From positions 45,995 to 109,994 of the forward strand of contig JAPSLC010000011.1 of NCBI GenBank assembly GCA_031181345.1: a DNA stretch of 64,000 nucleotides, read 5' to 3'. The position numbers were made by a program, and so were the translations under genes. The DNA is from Cupriavidus sp. (GTDB lineage Bacteria; Pseudomonadota; Gammaproteobacteria; Burkholderiales; Burkholderiaceae). Below the pieces are notes generated by a model. That model was given only the letters and a program-made list of their open reading frames with translations, did no database searches and was not told the origin of the DNA. Positions 36,562 through 47,381 of the stretch are shown piece by piece (position 1 is the first letter of the stretch; each line of letters begins with the position of its first letter).

Positions 36562-37671
36562 ATGACGATCGCCCCAACCGAAGACATCATTGCCGAGATC
36601 CGTGCCGGCCGCATGGTTATCCTGGTCGACGAGGAAGACCGCGAGAACGAGGGGGATCTGGTGCTGGCGGCCGATTTCGTCACGCCCGAGGCCATCAACT
36701 TCATGGCCAAGTACGGCCGCGGCCTGATCTGCCTGACGCTGACGCCCGAGCGTTGCCGTCAGCTGGAACTGCACCCGATGGTCAGCCGCAACGGCACCCC
36801 GCACGGCACCGCTTTCACGGTGTCGATCGAGGCGGCCGAAGGCGTCACCACCGGCATTTCGGCGGCCGACCGCGCCCGTACCGTGCAAGCGGCCGTCGCA
36901 CGCGACGCCAGGCCGAGCGATCTGGTCCAGCCCGGCCACATCTTCCCGCTGACCGCCCAGCCCGGCGGCGTGCTGATGCGCGCCGGCCATACCGAGGCGG
37001 GCTGCGACCTGGCGGCGCTGGCCGGCGTGACCCCGGCTGCCGTGATCTGCGAAATCATGAAGGACGACGGCACCATGGCGCGGCTGCCGGACCTGATCGA
37101 ATTCGCCGAGCTGCACGGCCTGAAGATCGGCACCATCGCCGACCTGATCCACTACCGCAGCCGCACCGAATGCATCGTCGACCGCGTCGGCGAGCGCACC
37201 ATGCAGACGCCGTACGGCACCTTCCGCAGCATCGCCTACCGCGACAAGCCCAGCGGCCAGGCCCATCTGGCGCTGATCAAGGGCGATCCGCAGCGCGACC
37301 GCGAGACCCTGGTGCGCGTGCACGAGCCGCTGTCCGTGCTGGACCTGCTCGAAGTCTCGCGCACCACCCACTCTTGGACCGTGCCGGCCTCGCTGGAGGC
37401 GATCGGCGCGGCCGACAGCGGCGTGATGGTGCTGCTGAACTGCGGCGACAGCGCCGAGCGGCTGTTCGCGCAATTCAGCGCGCTGGACGAGCCGCAGACG
37501 CGTGCCCCGCGCAAGCCGGACCTGCGCACCTACGGCATCGGCGCGCAGATCCTGCGCGATGTCGGCGTCGGCAAGATGCGCGTGCTGGCCTCGCCCCGCA
37601 AGATGCCCAGCATGACGGGCTACGATCTCGAAGTGACCGGCTACCAGCCGATGAACGGCGACGACGACTGA
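36562..37671 (+). CDS. ribBX: 3,4-dihydroxy-2-butanone-4-phosphate synthase with degenerate GTP cyclohydrolase II domain (RibBX type)
   Basis: The N-terminal ~205 residues are a complete RibB ([43 protein letters not shown]), which makes the four-carbon unit of riboflavin from ribulose-5-phosphate. The C-terminal part has the GTP cyclohydrolase II fold ([35 protein letters not shown]) but lacks the zinc-binding Cys residues: where RibA has ECLTGD and RCDCG, this protein has EPLSVLD and RTTHSWT. It should therefore be inactive as a cyclohydrolase, as in the RibBX variant known in Proteobacteria, and a separate RibA must exist. Start ATG 36562 chosen by family N-terminus. Confidence 0.9.
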   Translation: MTIAPTEDIIAEIRAGRMVILVDEEDRENEGDLVLAADFVTPEAINFMAKYGRGLICLTLTPERCRQLELHPMVSRNGTPHGTAFTVSIEAAEGVTTGISAADRARTVQAAVARDARPSDLVQPGHIFPLTAQPGGVLMRAGHTEAGCDLAALAGVTPAAVICEIMKDDGTMARLPDLIEFAELHGLKIGTIADLIHYRSRTECIVDRVGERTMQTPYGTFRSIAYRDKPSGQAHLALIKGDPQRDRETLVRVHEPLSVLDLLEVSRTTHSWTVPASLEAIGAADSGVMVLLNCGDSAERLFAQFSALDEPQTRAPRKPDLRTYGIGAQILRDVGVGKMRVLASPRKMPSMTGYDLEVTGYQPMNGDDD

Positions 37672-37747
37672 TCGCCCCCTGACACGACCCAATACCGGCG
37701 GCCGGCCCACCCCGGGCGCGGCCGCCCACCGAACCCTGGAGAACGAT

Positions 37748-38248
37748 ATGGATCACGGTTTCTACCCGAGCAACCTCGACGGCGAAGGCCTGCGCATCGG
37801 CATCGTGCAGGCGCGTTTCAACGAGCCGGTCTGCGACGAACTGCGCGAGGCCTGCGTGGCCGAGCTGGAAAAGCTGGGCATCGAAGGCGAAGACACGCTG
37901 GTGGTCACGGTGCCCGGCGCACTGGAAGTCCCGCTGGCGCTGCAGAAGATGGCCGAGAGCGGCCAGTTCGATGCGCTGATCGCGCTGGGCGCCGTGGTGC
38001 GCGGCGAAACCTACCACTTCGAGCTGGTCTCGAACGAGTCGGGCGCGGGCATCACCCGCGTCGGCCTGGACTTCAACGTGCCGATCGCCAATGGCATCCT
38101 GACCGTCGATACCGACGCCCAGGCCCATGCCCGCACCCGCGAAAAGGGCCGCGACTGCGCCCGTGCCGCGGTGGAGATGGCGAACCTGGTGGCGGCGCTC
38201 GATTCGCTGCGCGGCCAGGACGACGAGGACGAGGACGACGATGAGTGA
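37748..38248 (+). CDS. ribH: 6,7-dimethyl-8-ribityllumazine synthase
   Basis: Condenses the pyrimidine and the four-carbon unit to lumazine. The 166 residues show [25 protein letters not shown], the conserved [16 protein letters not shown] and [20 protein letters not shown], with the C-terminal tail ending in an acidic run (DDEDEDDDE). Its stop overlaps the nusB start by 8 bp. Last of the rib genes. Confidence 0.96.
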   Translation: MDHGFYPSNLDGEGLRIGIVQARFNEPVCDELREACVAELEKLGIEGEDTLVVTVPGALEVPLALQKMAESGQFDALIALGAVVRGETYHFELVSNESGAGITRVGLDFNVPIANGILTVDTDAQAHARTREKGRDCARAAVEMANLVAALDSLRGQDDEDEDDDE

Positions 38249-38735
38249 TGCAGCACAGGGTGGCAAGCCTGCCGCCAAGTCCGGCCGCTCCGACGCCAAG
38301 GCGCCGCCCAAGAGCGCGCGCCGCCGTTCGCGCGAACTGGCGCTGCAGGGCCTGTACCAGTGGCTGCTGAACCGCAACGACATCGGTGCGATCCAGGCCC
38401 ATCTGCACGACGCCCAGGGCTTCAACAAGGCCGACCGCGAGCATTTCGACGCGCTGCTCAATGGCGCCGTGCGCGAGGAAGAACGGCTGACCGCCGCCTT
38501 CTCGCCGTTCCTGGACCGCACCGTCGAGGAGCTCTCGCCGGTCGAGCGCGCCGCGCTGCTGATCGGCAGCTACGAGCTGGTGCACTGCATCGACATCCCG
38601 TACAAGGTCGTCATCAACGAGGCCGTCGAGCTGACCAAGACCTTCGGCGGCGTCGAGGGCTACAAGTACGTCAACGGCGTGCTCGACAAGGTTGCCGCCC
38701 AGGTGCGCGCCACCGAGGTCGCCGCCCGACGCTGA
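38241..38735 (+). CDS. nusB: Transcription antitermination factor NusB
   Basis: RNA-binding factor in rRNA antitermination. The 164-residue protein has a basic, Lys/Ala-rich N-terminal tail (~25 residues) and the all-helical NusB domain ([18 protein letters not shown], then [43 protein letters not shown]). Start overlaps ribH, the usual ribH-nusB pairing. A 150-bp gap leads to the aminotransferase gene; it contains a short GC-rich inverted repeat (ACCCGCCCAGGCGGGT) with TTTTC that may be a terminator. Confidence 0.95.
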   Translation: MSDAAQGGKPAAKSGRSDAKAPPKSARRRSRELALQGLYQWLLNRNDIGAIQAHLHDAQGFNKADREHFDALLNGAVREEERLTAAFSPFLDRTVEELSPVERAALLIGSYELVHCIDIPYKVVINEAVELTKTFGGVEGYKYVNGVLDKVAAQVRATEVAARR

Positions 38736-38884
38736 CCGGCGCCCTGCCCCGCGGCACGCGCCGGACCGACACCCGCCCAGGCGGGTGTTTTCATTTCGGG
38801 CGATGATCGCGGTACCGCGCCGTTTTTCCCCGCGCCGTTTTCCCCCGACATCGACAACAACGACACCAGATCCTCTTTCCCGCC

Positions 38885-40069
38885 ATGGACCCACAGCGCC
38901 TCGCCACCGCCTCCCGCCTCGCCAATATCCGCGCCTTCCACGTGATGGAGCTCGCCAAGCAGGCGGCCGAGCTCGAACGTGCCGGCCGGAACATCATCCA
39001 TATGGGGATCGGCGAGCCCGACTTCACCGCGGCCGAGCCGGTGGTGCGCGCGGCGGAAGCGGCGATGCGTCGCGGCGTGACGCAATACACCGGCGCGCTG
39101 GGCATCCACGCGCTGCGCGAGGCAATTGCCGGCTACTACAAGAGCGCCTACGGGCTCGATATCCCGGCCCGGCGCGTGATCGTCACCGCCGGGGCGTCGG
39201 GCGCGCTGCTGCTCGCCTGCGCGGTGCTGGTGGAGATCGGTGCCGAGGTCCTGATGCCCGACCCGAGCTATCCCTGCAACCGGCATTTCGTCGCGGCCTT
39301 CGACGGCGTCGCGCGCATGATTCCCAGCGGTCCGCAGGCGCGCTTCCAGCTGACCGCCGAACAGGTACGCGAACACTGGACGGAGTCGACGCGCGGCGTG
39401 CTGCTGGCCTCGCCGTCCAACCCGACCGGCACGTCGATCCTGCCGGACGAGCTGGCGCAGATCCTGACCGAGGTACGCCGGCGCCGCGGCTTTGCCATCG
39501 TCGACGAAATCTATCAGGGGCTGTCGTATGACGGCCCGCCGGTGTCGGCGCTGTCGCTCGACGACAATGCCGTCACGGTCAACAGCTTCTCCAAGTACTT
39601 CAACATGACGGGCTGGCGGCTGGGCTGGCTGGTGGTGCCGGACGCGCTGGTCGCGGACTTCGAGAAGGTCGCGCAGAACCTGTTCATCTGCGCGTCCGCG
39701 GTGGCGCAGCACGCGGCACTGGCCTGCTTCACGCCCGAAGCGCTGGCGATCTACGACGAGCGCAAGGCCGAATTCCAGCGCCGCCGCGACGCCATCGTGC
39801 CCGCGCTCGAAGCGCTGGGCCTGCGCGTGCCGGTCAAGCCCGATGGCGCCTTCTATGTCTACGCGGACTGCGGCGGCGTCCAGCATCCGGCCGCGGGCGA
39901 TTCGGACCGGCTGACGCAGGCGATGCTGCACGATGCCGGCGTGGTGCTGGTGCCGGGGCTGGATTTTGGACCGCATACCGCGCGCGAGTACATTCGCATC
40001 TCGTACGCCACGTCGATGGCCCACATCGAGGAAGCGATGCGGCGGCTCGGCAAGCTGTTCGGAAAATAA
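38885..40069 (+). CDS. Pyridoxal-phosphate-dependent aminotransferase (class I/II)
   Basis: A 394-residue fold-type I aminotransferase with IHMGIGEPDFTAAEPV, VTAGASGALLLACAVLVE, SPSNPTGTSI, DEIYQGLSYDG and the PLP-lysine segment VNSFSKYFNMTGWRLGWLV (Lys near residue 237). The C-terminal Arg (AREYIRISYA) binds the substrate carboxylate. Likely acts on aspartate, alanine or an aromatic amino acid; the exact substrate cannot be told. Ends before a clear terminator at 40102-40137. Confidence 0.9.
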   Translation: MDPQRLATASRLANIRAFHVMELAKQAAELERAGRNIIHMGIGEPDFTAAEPVVRAAEAAMRRGVTQYTGALGIHALREAIAGYYKSAYGLDIPARRVIVTAGASGALLLACAVLVEIGAEVLMPDPSYPCNRHFVAAFDGVARMIPSGPQARFQLTAEQVREHWTESTRGVLLASPSNPTGTSILPDELAQILTEVRRRRGFAIVDEIYQGLSYDGPPVSALSLDDNAVTVNSFSKYFNMTGWRLGWLVVPDALVADFEKVAQNLFICASAVAQHAALACFTPEALAIYDERKAEFQRRRDAIVPALEALGLRVPVKPDGAFYVYADCGGVQHPAAGDSDRLTQAMLHDAGVVLVPGLDFGPHTAREYIRISYATSMAHIEEAMRRLGKLFGK

Positions 40070-40101
40070 CGATCGCTATCGCAGCGGCCCGCCAAAACGA
40101 A

Positions 40102-40137
40102 AGCGGCGCAGCCAATCAGGCTGCGCCGCTATTCTTT
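40102..40137 (+). terminator. Intrinsic terminator
   Basis: Perfect 12-bp stem AGCGGCGCAGCC/GGCTGCGCCGCT (40102-40113 and 40119-40130) with AATCA loop and ATTCTTTT tail. Ends the aminotransferase transcript; preceding A-rich bases may also serve the convergent minus-strand gene. Confidence 0.88.
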
Positions 40138-40172
40138 TCGCGCTGCGCGGACAAACCCGCGCATTCCGGCGA

Positions 40173-41300
40173 TCAGGCCTTGCGGGGCGTCTGCGCCGCC
40201 TCGAGCTCGAAGTTCTCCGGCTCGGGCGTATGCTCGGCCTGCGTCTTGGTGGACGACGGCCCCGGCAGCGACTCGGTGGTCGCGTCCGGCGCGGAGCCCG
40301 GCGTCACCGCCGGCGCGTTGCCGCGGATGCCCAGCACCTGGCGCAGCTTCGCGCGCTCGGCCAGCACCTTGGCGCCATAGCCGCCATCGGTCGCCGTGGT
40401 CGCGCCGACGTAGTACTTCAGGCCGCCCTCGATCGAACCGGCGCGAGCGATGCAATCCTTCAGCACCAGCGCACCAATCTTGATGTTGGCGTAAGGATTG
40501 AGCGCGGCCGCGACGCCGCCGACGTGCTCGTACTTGTCCTGGTGGACCTTGGTCATGACCTGCATCAGGCCCTGTGCGCCCACGCCGCTCTCCGCGTACG
40601 GATTGAAGCTGGACTCGATCGCGATCACGCCCAGGATCAGCAGCGGATCGATGCCGACCTCGCGGCCGGTCAGATAGGCGGCCTTGACCAGCTGCGCGGT
40701 CGCCTGCGCGGCCACGCGGTACTTGCGCGCGATGTACTCGGCCACCGCCGCCTGTTCGCGTGCGTTGGCCAGCGTGCTGCTGTAGCGCGCGTCCAGGGCC
40801 ACGCGCTGGGCCGGGATACGAGCCGCCAGATGGGCGACCGACGGCACCTTCGACTGGCCGGCATTGGCCCACTCGCCGACGCCCGAGACGCTCGGCAGGC
40901 CGACCGCCGCAACGGCCGGCGCCGCGGCGCCGCCCGCCGGCACCGTGACCGCCGGCAGCAGCTTGGCTGCCGCCACGTCGGCCGTGCTGGCATGCACCGG
41001 AGCCGACGCGGTCGCCGCCTCCAGCAGGATGGCAGGCGCTTCGTCGCCGGCCAGCATGCCGGCCAGTGCGGTGCGCCATTCCTGGCTGACCGACAGCGAA
41101 ATACCGGCCACCACCGCGATCAGACCCGCGCTGTTCAGCGCGTACTTCAAGGTTGCGCGACCGCTGCGCAGTGCGCGGCCCGCGACCGGATGCGCGAGAC
41201 GAACCTGTAGGGCACGCCGCACACCGGGAACCGGTTGCCTGAAGCGGACCTGCAACGCCCGCCCGACTCCGGGAAGATGAAGGGTTTTCCAACCACTCAT
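40173..41300 (-). CDS. Membrane-anchored lytic transglycosylase (SLT domain)
   Basis: ATG 41300 has GGAGGTAAGC directly upstream, supporting it over an upstream ATG. The 375 residues comprise a basic cytoplasmic tail with a repeated RALQVR motif (about 14-45), one membrane helix near 57-78 (SAGLIAVVAGISLSV), an Ala/Pro-rich linker, and a C-terminal SLT domain (about 205-330): DPLLILGVIAIESSFNPYAESGVGAQGLMQV with catalytic Glu ~228, then KIGALVLKDC and LKYYVGA. Predicted to cleave glycan strands in the periplasm. C-terminal ~45 residues are low-complexity. Confidence 0.88.
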   Translation of the reverse strand: MSGWKTLHLPGVGRALQVRFRQPVPGVRRALQVRLAHPVAGRALRSGRATLKYALNSAGLIAVVAGISLSVSQEWRTALAGMLAGDEAPAILLEAATASAPVHASTADVAAAKLLPAVTVPAGGAAAPAVAAVGLPSVSGVGEWANAGQSKVPSVAHLAARIPAQRVALDARYSSTLANAREQAAVAEYIARKYRVAAQATAQLVKAAYLTGREVGIDPLLILGVIAIESSFNPYAESGVGAQGLMQVMTKVHQDKYEHVGGVAAALNPYANIKIGALVLKDCIARAGSIEGGLKYYVGATTATDGGYGAKVLAERAKLRQVLGIRGNAPAVTPGSAPDATTESLPGPSSTKTQAEHTPEPENFELEAAQTPRKA

Positions 41301-41379
41301 GCTTACCTCCATGCGCCGCCATCTCCCGGTCCTGCAGGGCATTCGCCCACGCATCACCGTCCTCTGGCAACGTAGTCAA

Positions 41380-41556
41380 GTAAGGACACCGCACCGCCTT
41401 GCAGGGGCGACCGGCATCTGTTGTTGGTGGGCGCTCCCCAAGCGCCCAGCGATTAGCAGAGGAGGCTCTTGGGGTAGCCTGCCCTGCTGCGAAGACTCAA
41501 GACGCGCCGGTCATTGCCGGCGGTGATCGGAGGGACCTCCCTTGTAGCGGTCCACT
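41380..41556 (+). ncRNA. ssrS: Probable 6S RNA
   Basis: In a 650-bp gap between a divergent gene pair there is a ~177-nt stretch with 6S-like architecture. Closing helix: GGA..CCGC (41384-41392) with GCGG.TCC (41547-41553), plus AGGG/CCCT. Terminal helix: GGC (41430-41432)..CCCCAAG (41436-41442) with CTTGGGG (41468-41474)..GCC (41477-41479). Between them lies a large bubble, with CTGCGAAGAC on its 3' side as in known 6S RNAs, and a small hairpin CGCCGG/CCGGCG (41505-41522). GGCGCTCC and the helix order match E. coli 6S RNA. It would bind RNA polymerase-sigma70. Called by eye; boundaries are approximate. Confidence 0.55.
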
Positions 41557-41950
41557 CTGGTTGATCCAACGTGGTGATCTGCGTTACACCCCTTGACAGG
41601 ATCGAAAGTTCGTTGTTGCAACGCAGCACACCTTTGAGCAGACGCGATTGTAAAAACCGTTTTATATCGAGTCAAGAATTAAAGAATTGGAAATCATTCT
41701 TTCTGGTTATAACGAAACCCCGCTATCGTGGGGTGAAAGAATCACGCATCCGGCCGCAATCGCAGTGCTGGCCTAGGTTGTTCCGCCCTGCTCGTCCGCC
41801 TGTCTTTCAAAAAAACTTACAATTTGCCGGTACGCCGTGCCGCAAAAATTTTCTTCCGATGCGGTCGAATATGGACCGTAATCCACTTCAATCGACACTC
41901 CGACGAGCGTGGCGTCATCGCCGCGCCCCTCGTCCAACCACAAATTCCTG

Positions 41951-43501
41951 ATGCAATACAAAGACTTGCGCGATTTCATCGGCCAACTCGAACAACAGGG
42001 CGAGTTGCGGCGCATCGCCGCGCCGGTGTCGCCCGACCTCGAAATGACCGAGATCTGCGATCGCCTGCTGCGTGCCGAGGGTCCCGCCGTGCTGTTCGAA
42101 CGGCCCAAACGGAACGCAACGTCAGGCGAGGCCACGCCGGCTGGTGAGGCGATTTTCGACATGCCGGTGCTGGCCAATCTGTTCGGCACACCACGCAGGG
42201 TCGCATTGGGCATGGGGGCGGAATCGCTGGCGGACCTGCGCGACATCGGGCGCGTGCTGTCGGCGTTGAAGGAACCCGAGCCGCCGCGCGGCCTGCGCGA
42301 GGCCGGCAAGCTCTTCACGCTGGTCAAGTCGGTCTGGGACATGGCGCCGAAGAAGGTGTCCAGCCCGGCTTGCCAGGAAATCGTCTGGGAAGGCAACGAC
42401 GTCGATCTGGCGCGCCTGCCGATCCAGAAGTGTTGGCCCGGCGACGCCGCGCCGCTGATCACCTGGGGCCTGGTGGTGACCAAGGGCCCGCACAAGAAGC
42501 GGCAAAACCTCGGCATCTACCGCCAGCAGGTGATCGGCCGCAACCAGGTCATCATGCGCTGGCTGGCGCACCGCGGCGGCGCCCTCGACTTCCGCGAGCA
42601 CGCGCTGGCCAACCCGGGCAAGCCGTTCCCGATCGCAGTCGCGCTGGGCGCCGATCCGGCCACGATGCTGGGCGCGGTAACGCCGGTGCCCGATACGCTG
42701 TCCGAATACCAGTTCGCCGGCCTGCTGCGCGGCAGCCGTACCGCGTTGGCCGGCTGCCTGACGCCCACGCTGTCCGAGCTGAGCGTGCCGGCCTCGGCCG
42801 AGATCGTGCTCGAAGGCCATATCCAGCCCGACCCGACGCATCCGTCCGGCTACCAGCACGCGCTGGAAGGCCCGTTCGGCGACCACACCGGCTATTACAA
42901 CGAGCAGGACTGGTTCCCGGTCTTCACGATCGACCGCATCACGATGCGGCGCGATCCGATCTATCACTCGACCTACACCGGCAAGCCGCCCGATGAGCCG
43001 GCGGTGCTCGGCGTCGCGCTGAACGAGGTGTTCGTGCCGCTGCTGCAGAAGCAGTTTCCCGAGATCACCGACTTCTACCTGCCGCCGGAAGGGTGCAGCT
43101 ATCGGATGGCGGTGGTCCGCATGAAGAAGCAGTACGCCGGCCACGCCAAGCGGGTGATGTTCGGCGTCTGGAGCTTCCTGCGGCAGTTCATGTATACGAA
43201 GTTCATCGTCGTGGTCGACGACGATGTCGATGTGCGCGACTGGAAGGAGGTGATCTGGGCGATCACCACGCGGGTCGACCCGACGCGCGATACCGTGCTG
43301 GTCGACAATACGCCGATCGACTACCTCGACTTCGCCTCGCCGGTGTCGGGCCTGGGCTCGAAGATGGGCATCGATGCCACCGACAAGTGGCCGGGCGAAA
43401 CGACGCGCGAATGGGGACGTCCGATCCAGATGGACGCGGCGATCAAGACCCGCGTCGACGGCATGTGGGAGACGCTGTTCGAGCGGCCCGCCGGCGGCTG
43501 A
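41951..43501 (+). CDS. ubiD: 4-hydroxy-3-polyprenylbenzoate decarboxylase UbiD
   Basis: Prenylated-FMN-dependent decarboxylase in ubiquinone synthesis. From ATG 41951 ([10 protein letters not shown]) the 516-residue protein matches UbiD length and sequence: [25 protein letters not shown] segment ([15 protein letters not shown]), [19 protein letters not shown], and the catalytic ENR/E region including [10 protein letters not shown] and [17 protein letters not shown]. The frame is open to 41909, but the upstream residues are not conserved. The 41557-41950 stretch before it is AT-rich (41640-41760), likely promoter. Confidence 0.94.
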   Translation: MQYKDLRDFIGQLEQQGELRRIAAPVSPDLEMTEICDRLLRAEGPAVLFERPKRNATSGEATPAGEAIFDMPVLANLFGTPRRVALGMGAESLADLRDIGRVLSALKEPEPPRGLREAGKLFTLVKSVWDMAPKKVSSPACQEIVWEGNDVDLARLPIQKCWPGDAAPLITWGLVVTKGPHKKRQNLGIYRQQVIGRNQVIMRWLAHRGGALDFREHALANPGKPFPIAVALGADPATMLGAVTPVPDTLSEYQFAGLLRGSRTALAGCLTPTLSELSVPASAEIVLEGHIQPDPTHPSGYQHALEGPFGDHTGYYNEQDWFPVFTIDRITMRRDPIYHSTYTGKPPDEPAVLGVALNEVFVPLLQKQFPEITDFYLPPEGCSYRMAVVRMKKQYAGHAKRVMFGVWSFLRQFMYTKFIVVVDDDVDVRDWKEVIWAITTRVDPTRDTVLVDNTPIDYLDFASPVSGLGSKMGIDATDKWPGETTREWGRPIQMDAAIKTRVDGMWETLFERPAGG

Positions 43502-43589
43502 GGGCCTGAGGGCCCGCACGCGCCCGCCGCCATCCCCCGCTATCATCTGCAACCAGAATCGATACCAGAACCGATTACAGGAGACCACG

Positions 43590-45071
43590 ATGGCCAATGC
43601 GCTAGACCGAATCCAGGACCGTGCCCTGGTCCGCAGCCAGTCCTATGTCAACGGCGAATGGGTCGGCGCCGACAACGGCACGACCTTCCCGGTGATCGAC
43701 CCGGCCAACAACCAGGAACTGCTGCAGGTCGCCAACCTGGGCGCCACCGAAACGGAGCGCGCGATCGCCGCAGCGGCGGCCGCCTGGCCAGCCTGGCGCG
43801 CAAAGACGGCCAAGGAGCGCGCCAACCTGATGCGCCGCTGGTTCGATCTGCTGATCGCCCACACCGACGACCTGGCCGCGCTGATGACCGCCGAGCAGGG
43901 CAAGCCGCTGGCCGAATCGAAGGGCGAAGTTATCTACGGCGCGTCCTTTATCGAGTGGTTCGCCGAGGAGGCCAAGCGCGTCAGCGGCGACGTGCCGGCC
44001 TCGACCTGGGCCGACAAGCGGATGGTGGTGCTCAAGCAGCCGATCGGCGTCTGCGCGTCGATCACGCCGTGGAACTTCCCGATCGCGATGATCACGCGCA
44101 AGTGCGCGCCGGCCCTCGCCGCCGGCTGCACCATCGTGGTCAAGCCGGCCGAGCAGACGCCACTGTGCGCACTGGCGATGGCCGAACTGGCGCACCGCGC
44201 GGGCATCCCGGCCGGCGTGATCAATATCGTCACCGGCGACGCCGACCAGTCGATCGCGATCGGCAAGACGCTGTGCGCCTCGCCGGTGGTCCGCCATCTG
44301 TCATTCACCGGCTCGACCCCGGTGGGCCGCATCCTGATGGAGCAATGCGCGCCGACGGTCAAGAAGATCGCGCTGGAACTGGGCGGCCACGCGCCCTTTA
44401 TCGTCTTCGACGACGCCGATATCGATGCCGCCGTCGAAGGCGCGATCGCGTCCAAGTACCGCAATGCCGGCCAGACCTGCGTCTGCACCAACCGCTTCTA
44501 TGCGCACGAGTCGATCTACGACGAGTTCGTCGCCAAGCTCGCCCGCCAGGCCGAGGGCCTGCGCGTGGGCAACGGCTTCGATGCCGGCGTGGCCCAGGGT
44601 CCGCTGATCGACGACCAGGCGGTGCAGAAGGTGCGCCAGCATATCGACGACGCGACCTCGCGCGGCGCCCGCCTGCTAACCGGCGGCAAGCTGGTCGAGG
44701 GCCTGGGCTCGGGCCGCTTCATCGCGCCGACCGTGCTGGCCGATGCCACCCCCGAGATGCTGATCTCGCGCGAAGAGACCTTCGGCCCCGTGGCCGCGGT
44801 GTTCAAGTTCCGCGACGAGCAGGAAGCGGTGGCACTGGCCAATGCCAGCGAGTTCGGCCTCGCCTCGTATTTCTACAGCCGCGATATCGGCCGCGTCTGG
44901 CGCGTGGCCGAGCAGCTCGAATACGGCATGGTCGGCATCAATACCGGCCTGATCTCGAACGAGGTCGCGCCGTTCGGCGGCGTCAAGCAGTCGGGCCTGG
45001 GCCGCGAGGGTTCGGTCTACGGCATCGACGAATACCTGGAGCTGAAGTACCTGTGCCTCGGCGGCATCTGA
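43590..45071 (+). CDS. gabD: NAD(P)-dependent succinate-semialdehyde dehydrogenase
   Basis: Oxidises succinate semialdehyde to succinate, mainly in GABA breakdown. The 493-residue protein has SYVNGEWVGAD, TPWNFPIAMITRK, the Rossmann segment FTGSTPVGR, catalytic Glu in LELGGHAPF and nucleophile Cys in NAGQTCVCTNR (near 297; the CxC pair typical of GabD). AGGAG upstream of ATG 43590 supports the start; earlier in-frame codons lie within the ubiD tail. Single gene between ubiD and acsA-like genes. Confidence 0.92.
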   Translation: MANALDRIQDRALVRSQSYVNGEWVGADNGTTFPVIDPANNQELLQVANLGATETERAIAAAAAAWPAWRAKTAKERANLMRRWFDLLIAHTDDLAALMTAEQGKPLAESKGEVIYGASFIEWFAEEAKRVSGDVPASTWADKRMVVLKQPIGVCASITPWNFPIAMITRKCAPALAAGCTIVVKPAEQTPLCALAMAELAHRAGIPAGVINIVTGDADQSIAIGKTLCASPVVRHLSFTGSTPVGRILMEQCAPTVKKIALELGGHAPFIVFDDADIDAAVEGAIASKYRNAGQTCVCTNRFYAHESIYDEFVAKLARQAEGLRVGNGFDAGVAQGPLIDDQAVQKVRQHIDDATSRGARLLTGGKLVEGLGSGRFIAPTVLADATPEMLISREETFGPVAAVFKFRDEQEAVALANASEFGLASYFYSRDIGRVWRVAEQLEYGMVGINTGLISNEVAPFGGVKQSGLGREGSVYGIDEYLELKYLCLGGI

Positions 45072-45174
45072 GCGCACCGCGGGCGCCGGCGGCGCCCGCA
45101 ACCATCCCTTGAGCCACCCCAAAGTCCGCGTTGCCATCAGCAAGCCGGCGTAAAAACAAGGCAAAGGAGGAGAC

Positions 45175-47214
45175 ATGACGACACTGGAAGAAGGCAAGCT
45201 GGTCTGGACGCCATCGCCCGCCGTGCGCGAGCGCGCCCGGCTGACGGGGTTCATGCGGTGGCTGCGCGACGAGCGCGGTCTTGCCTTTGACGATTACGAC
45301 AACCTGTGGCGCTGGTCGGTCACCGAGATCGAGGCCTTCTGGGACGCGATCCGCGCCTACTTCGATGTCCGCTTCGACACGCCGGCCGCGCAGGTGCTGG
45401 CGCGCCGCGAGATGCCGGGCGCGCGCTGGTTCGAGGGCGCCAGCCTCAATTACGTGCAGCAGGTCTTTCGCCACGCCGGTGAAGGCGCCGAACGCCAGCG
45501 CTTCGCCATCCGCTACGCGGGCGAAGCGCAGCCGTTGACCGGGCTGAGCTGGGATGCGCTCGAAGCGCAGGTCGCCGCGCTGGCGCATACGCTGCGGCAA
45601 CTCGGCGTCGGCCGCGGCGACCGCGTGGCGGGCTATCTGCCCAATATCCCGCAGACCATCGTCGCCTTCCTCGCCACCGCCAGCGTCGGTGCGGTCTGGT
45701 CAGGCTGCGCGCCCGACATGGGACAGGTCGCGGTGACGGACCGCTTCCGCCAGATCGAGCCGAAGGTGCTGATCGCCGTCGACGGCTACCGCTACGGCGG
45801 CAAGACCTACGACCGCGCACCGGTGATCGCGCAGCTGGTGGACGCGCTGCCGTCGCTGACCGACCTGATCGTGGTGCCGCTGCTGGGCACGCCGGAAGAT
45901 GATCTCGATGCGACGTTGCCTGGGATGCCGGGCAACGCGACGCTGCGCCGCCATCGCTGGCAAGACGCGCTGTCCCACCAGGTGCCGCTGCAGATCGACA
46001 GCGTGCCGTTCGACCACCCGCTGTGGATCGTCTATTCGTCGGGCACCACCGGCATGCCCAAACCCATCGTGCACGGCCACGGCGGCGTCGTGATCGAGCA
46101 GCTCAAGCTGATGGCGTTCCACAATGACCTGGGCCCCGACGATGTCTTCCACTGGTACAGCAGCAGCGGCTGGATCATGTGGAATGCGCAGGTGGCCGGG
46201 CTGCTGCTGGGCACCACCATCGCGCTCTACGACGGCAATCCGGCCTGGCCCGACGCCGGCGTGCTGTGGCGCTTCGTGCAAGACGCCGGCATCACGGTCT
46301 TCGGCGCCGGCGCGGCGTTCTTCACCGGCGGCATCAAGGCCGGCGTGGTGCCCTCGCGCGAGGCCGACCTGAGCCGCCTGCGCGGCCTTGGCTCGACCGG
46401 CTCGCCGCTGCCCGCCGAGGCCTACGACTGGATCTACCGCAACGTGCGCGACGATATCTGGCTGGCGCCGATGTCCGGCGGCACCGACTTCGCGGGGTCC
46501 TTCGTCGCCGGCTGCCCGCTGCTGCCGGTCTACGCCGGCGAGATGCAATGCCGCTGCCTCGGCGCCAAGGTCGAGGCCTTCGACGAGGCCGGCCATGCGT
46601 TGATCGACGAGGTCGGCGAACTGGTCTGCACCGAGCCGATGCCATCGATGCCGCTCTACCTGTGGGGCGATGCCGACGGCAAGCGCTACCGCGACAGCTA
46701 TTTCGATACCTACCCCGGCGTCTGGCGCCACGGCGACTGGATCAAGATCACCTCGCGCGGCGGCGCCATCATCTACGGCCGCTCCGATGCCACCATCAAC
46801 CGGCACGGCATCCGCATGGGCACCAGCGAGCTGTATCGCGTGGTCGAGGAACTGCCCGAGGTACTCGACAGCATGGTGGTCGACCTCGAATATCTCGGCC
46901 GCGAATCGTATATGCCGCTGTTCGTCGTGCTGCGCGAAGGCGTCGCGCTCGACGACAGGCTGCTCGACACGATCCGTGCGCGCATCCGCGAGGCGCTGTC
47001 GTCGCGGCACGTGCCCAACGCGATCCTGCAGGTGCCCGGCATCCCGCGCACGCTGTCGGGCAAGAAGATGGAGGTGCCGATCAAGAAGCTGCTGCTCGGC
47101 CACGACCCCGACAAGATCGCCAATCGTGATGCGATGGCCAATCCGGACACGCTCGACTGGTACTTCGAATACGCGCGGCGGTATCTGAGCGAGACCAGCG
47201 CCGCGACGGCCTAG
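45175..47214 (+). CDS. Acetoacetyl-CoA synthetase (acetoacetate-CoA ligase)
   Basis: AMP-forming ligase activating acetoacetate for ketone-body or polyhydroxybutyrate metabolism. The 679 residues have the family's N-terminal segment ([36 protein letters not shown]), the P-loop [36 protein letters not shown], and the C-terminal [18 protein letters not shown] with catalytic Lys. AAAGGAGGAG precedes ATG 45175. Similar in length to AACS and longer than acetyl-CoA synthetase-like neighbours. Stands alone. Confidence 0.92.
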   Translation: MTTLEEGKLVWTPSPAVRERARLTGFMRWLRDERGLAFDDYDNLWRWSVTEIEAFWDAIRAYFDVRFDTPAAQVLARREMPGARWFEGASLNYVQQVFRHAGEGAERQRFAIRYAGEAQPLTGLSWDALEAQVAALAHTLRQLGVGRGDRVAGYLPNIPQTIVAFLATASVGAVWSGCAPDMGQVAVTDRFRQIEPKVLIAVDGYRYGGKTYDRAPVIAQLVDALPSLTDLIVVPLLGTPEDDLDATLPGMPGNATLRRHRWQDALSHQVPLQIDSVPFDHPLWIVYSSGTTGMPKPIVHGHGGVVIEQLKLMAFHNDLGPDDVFHWYSSSGWIMWNAQVAGLLLGTTIALYDGNPAWPDAGVLWRFVQDAGITVFGAGAAFFTGGIKAGVVPSREADLSRLRGLGSTGSPLPAEAYDWIYRNVRDDIWLAPMSGGTDFAGSFVAGCPLLPVYAGEMQCRCLGAKVEAFDEAGHALIDEVGELVCTEPMPSMPLYLWGDADGKRYRDSYFDTYPGVWRHGDWIKITSRGGAIIYGRSDATINRHGIRMGTSELYRVVEELPEVLDSMVVDLEYLGRESYMPLFVVLREGVALDDRLLDTIRARIREALSSRHVPNAILQVPGIPRTLSGKKMEVPIKKLLLGHDPDKIANRDAMANPDTLDWYFEYARRYLSETSAATA

Positions 47215-47245
47215 CGCATCGGGACGGGGGGCGAAGTTCCGCGCC

Positions 47246-47330
47246 GTGCGCGTCGTGCGCGTCGTGCGTATCGTGCGTGTCGCGCATGCCGTGCGCGTAC
47301 CGTGCGTGCCGTGGCGTACGTGCCGGGCCC
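47246..47330. repeat. Degenerate 9-bp tandem repeat
   Basis: About nine near-copies of GTGCGCGTC (47246-47254, 47255-47263, 47264-47272, 47273-47281, then more degenerate units). It fills the gap between the acetoacetyl-CoA synthetase and the aldose-epimerase-like gene. No function suggested; copy number may vary between strains. Confidence 0.8.
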
Positions 47331-47381
47331 ATCAGTGCCGTTATCATGCGGCATCGCCCCCGCCCGATCTCTGTCACCACC

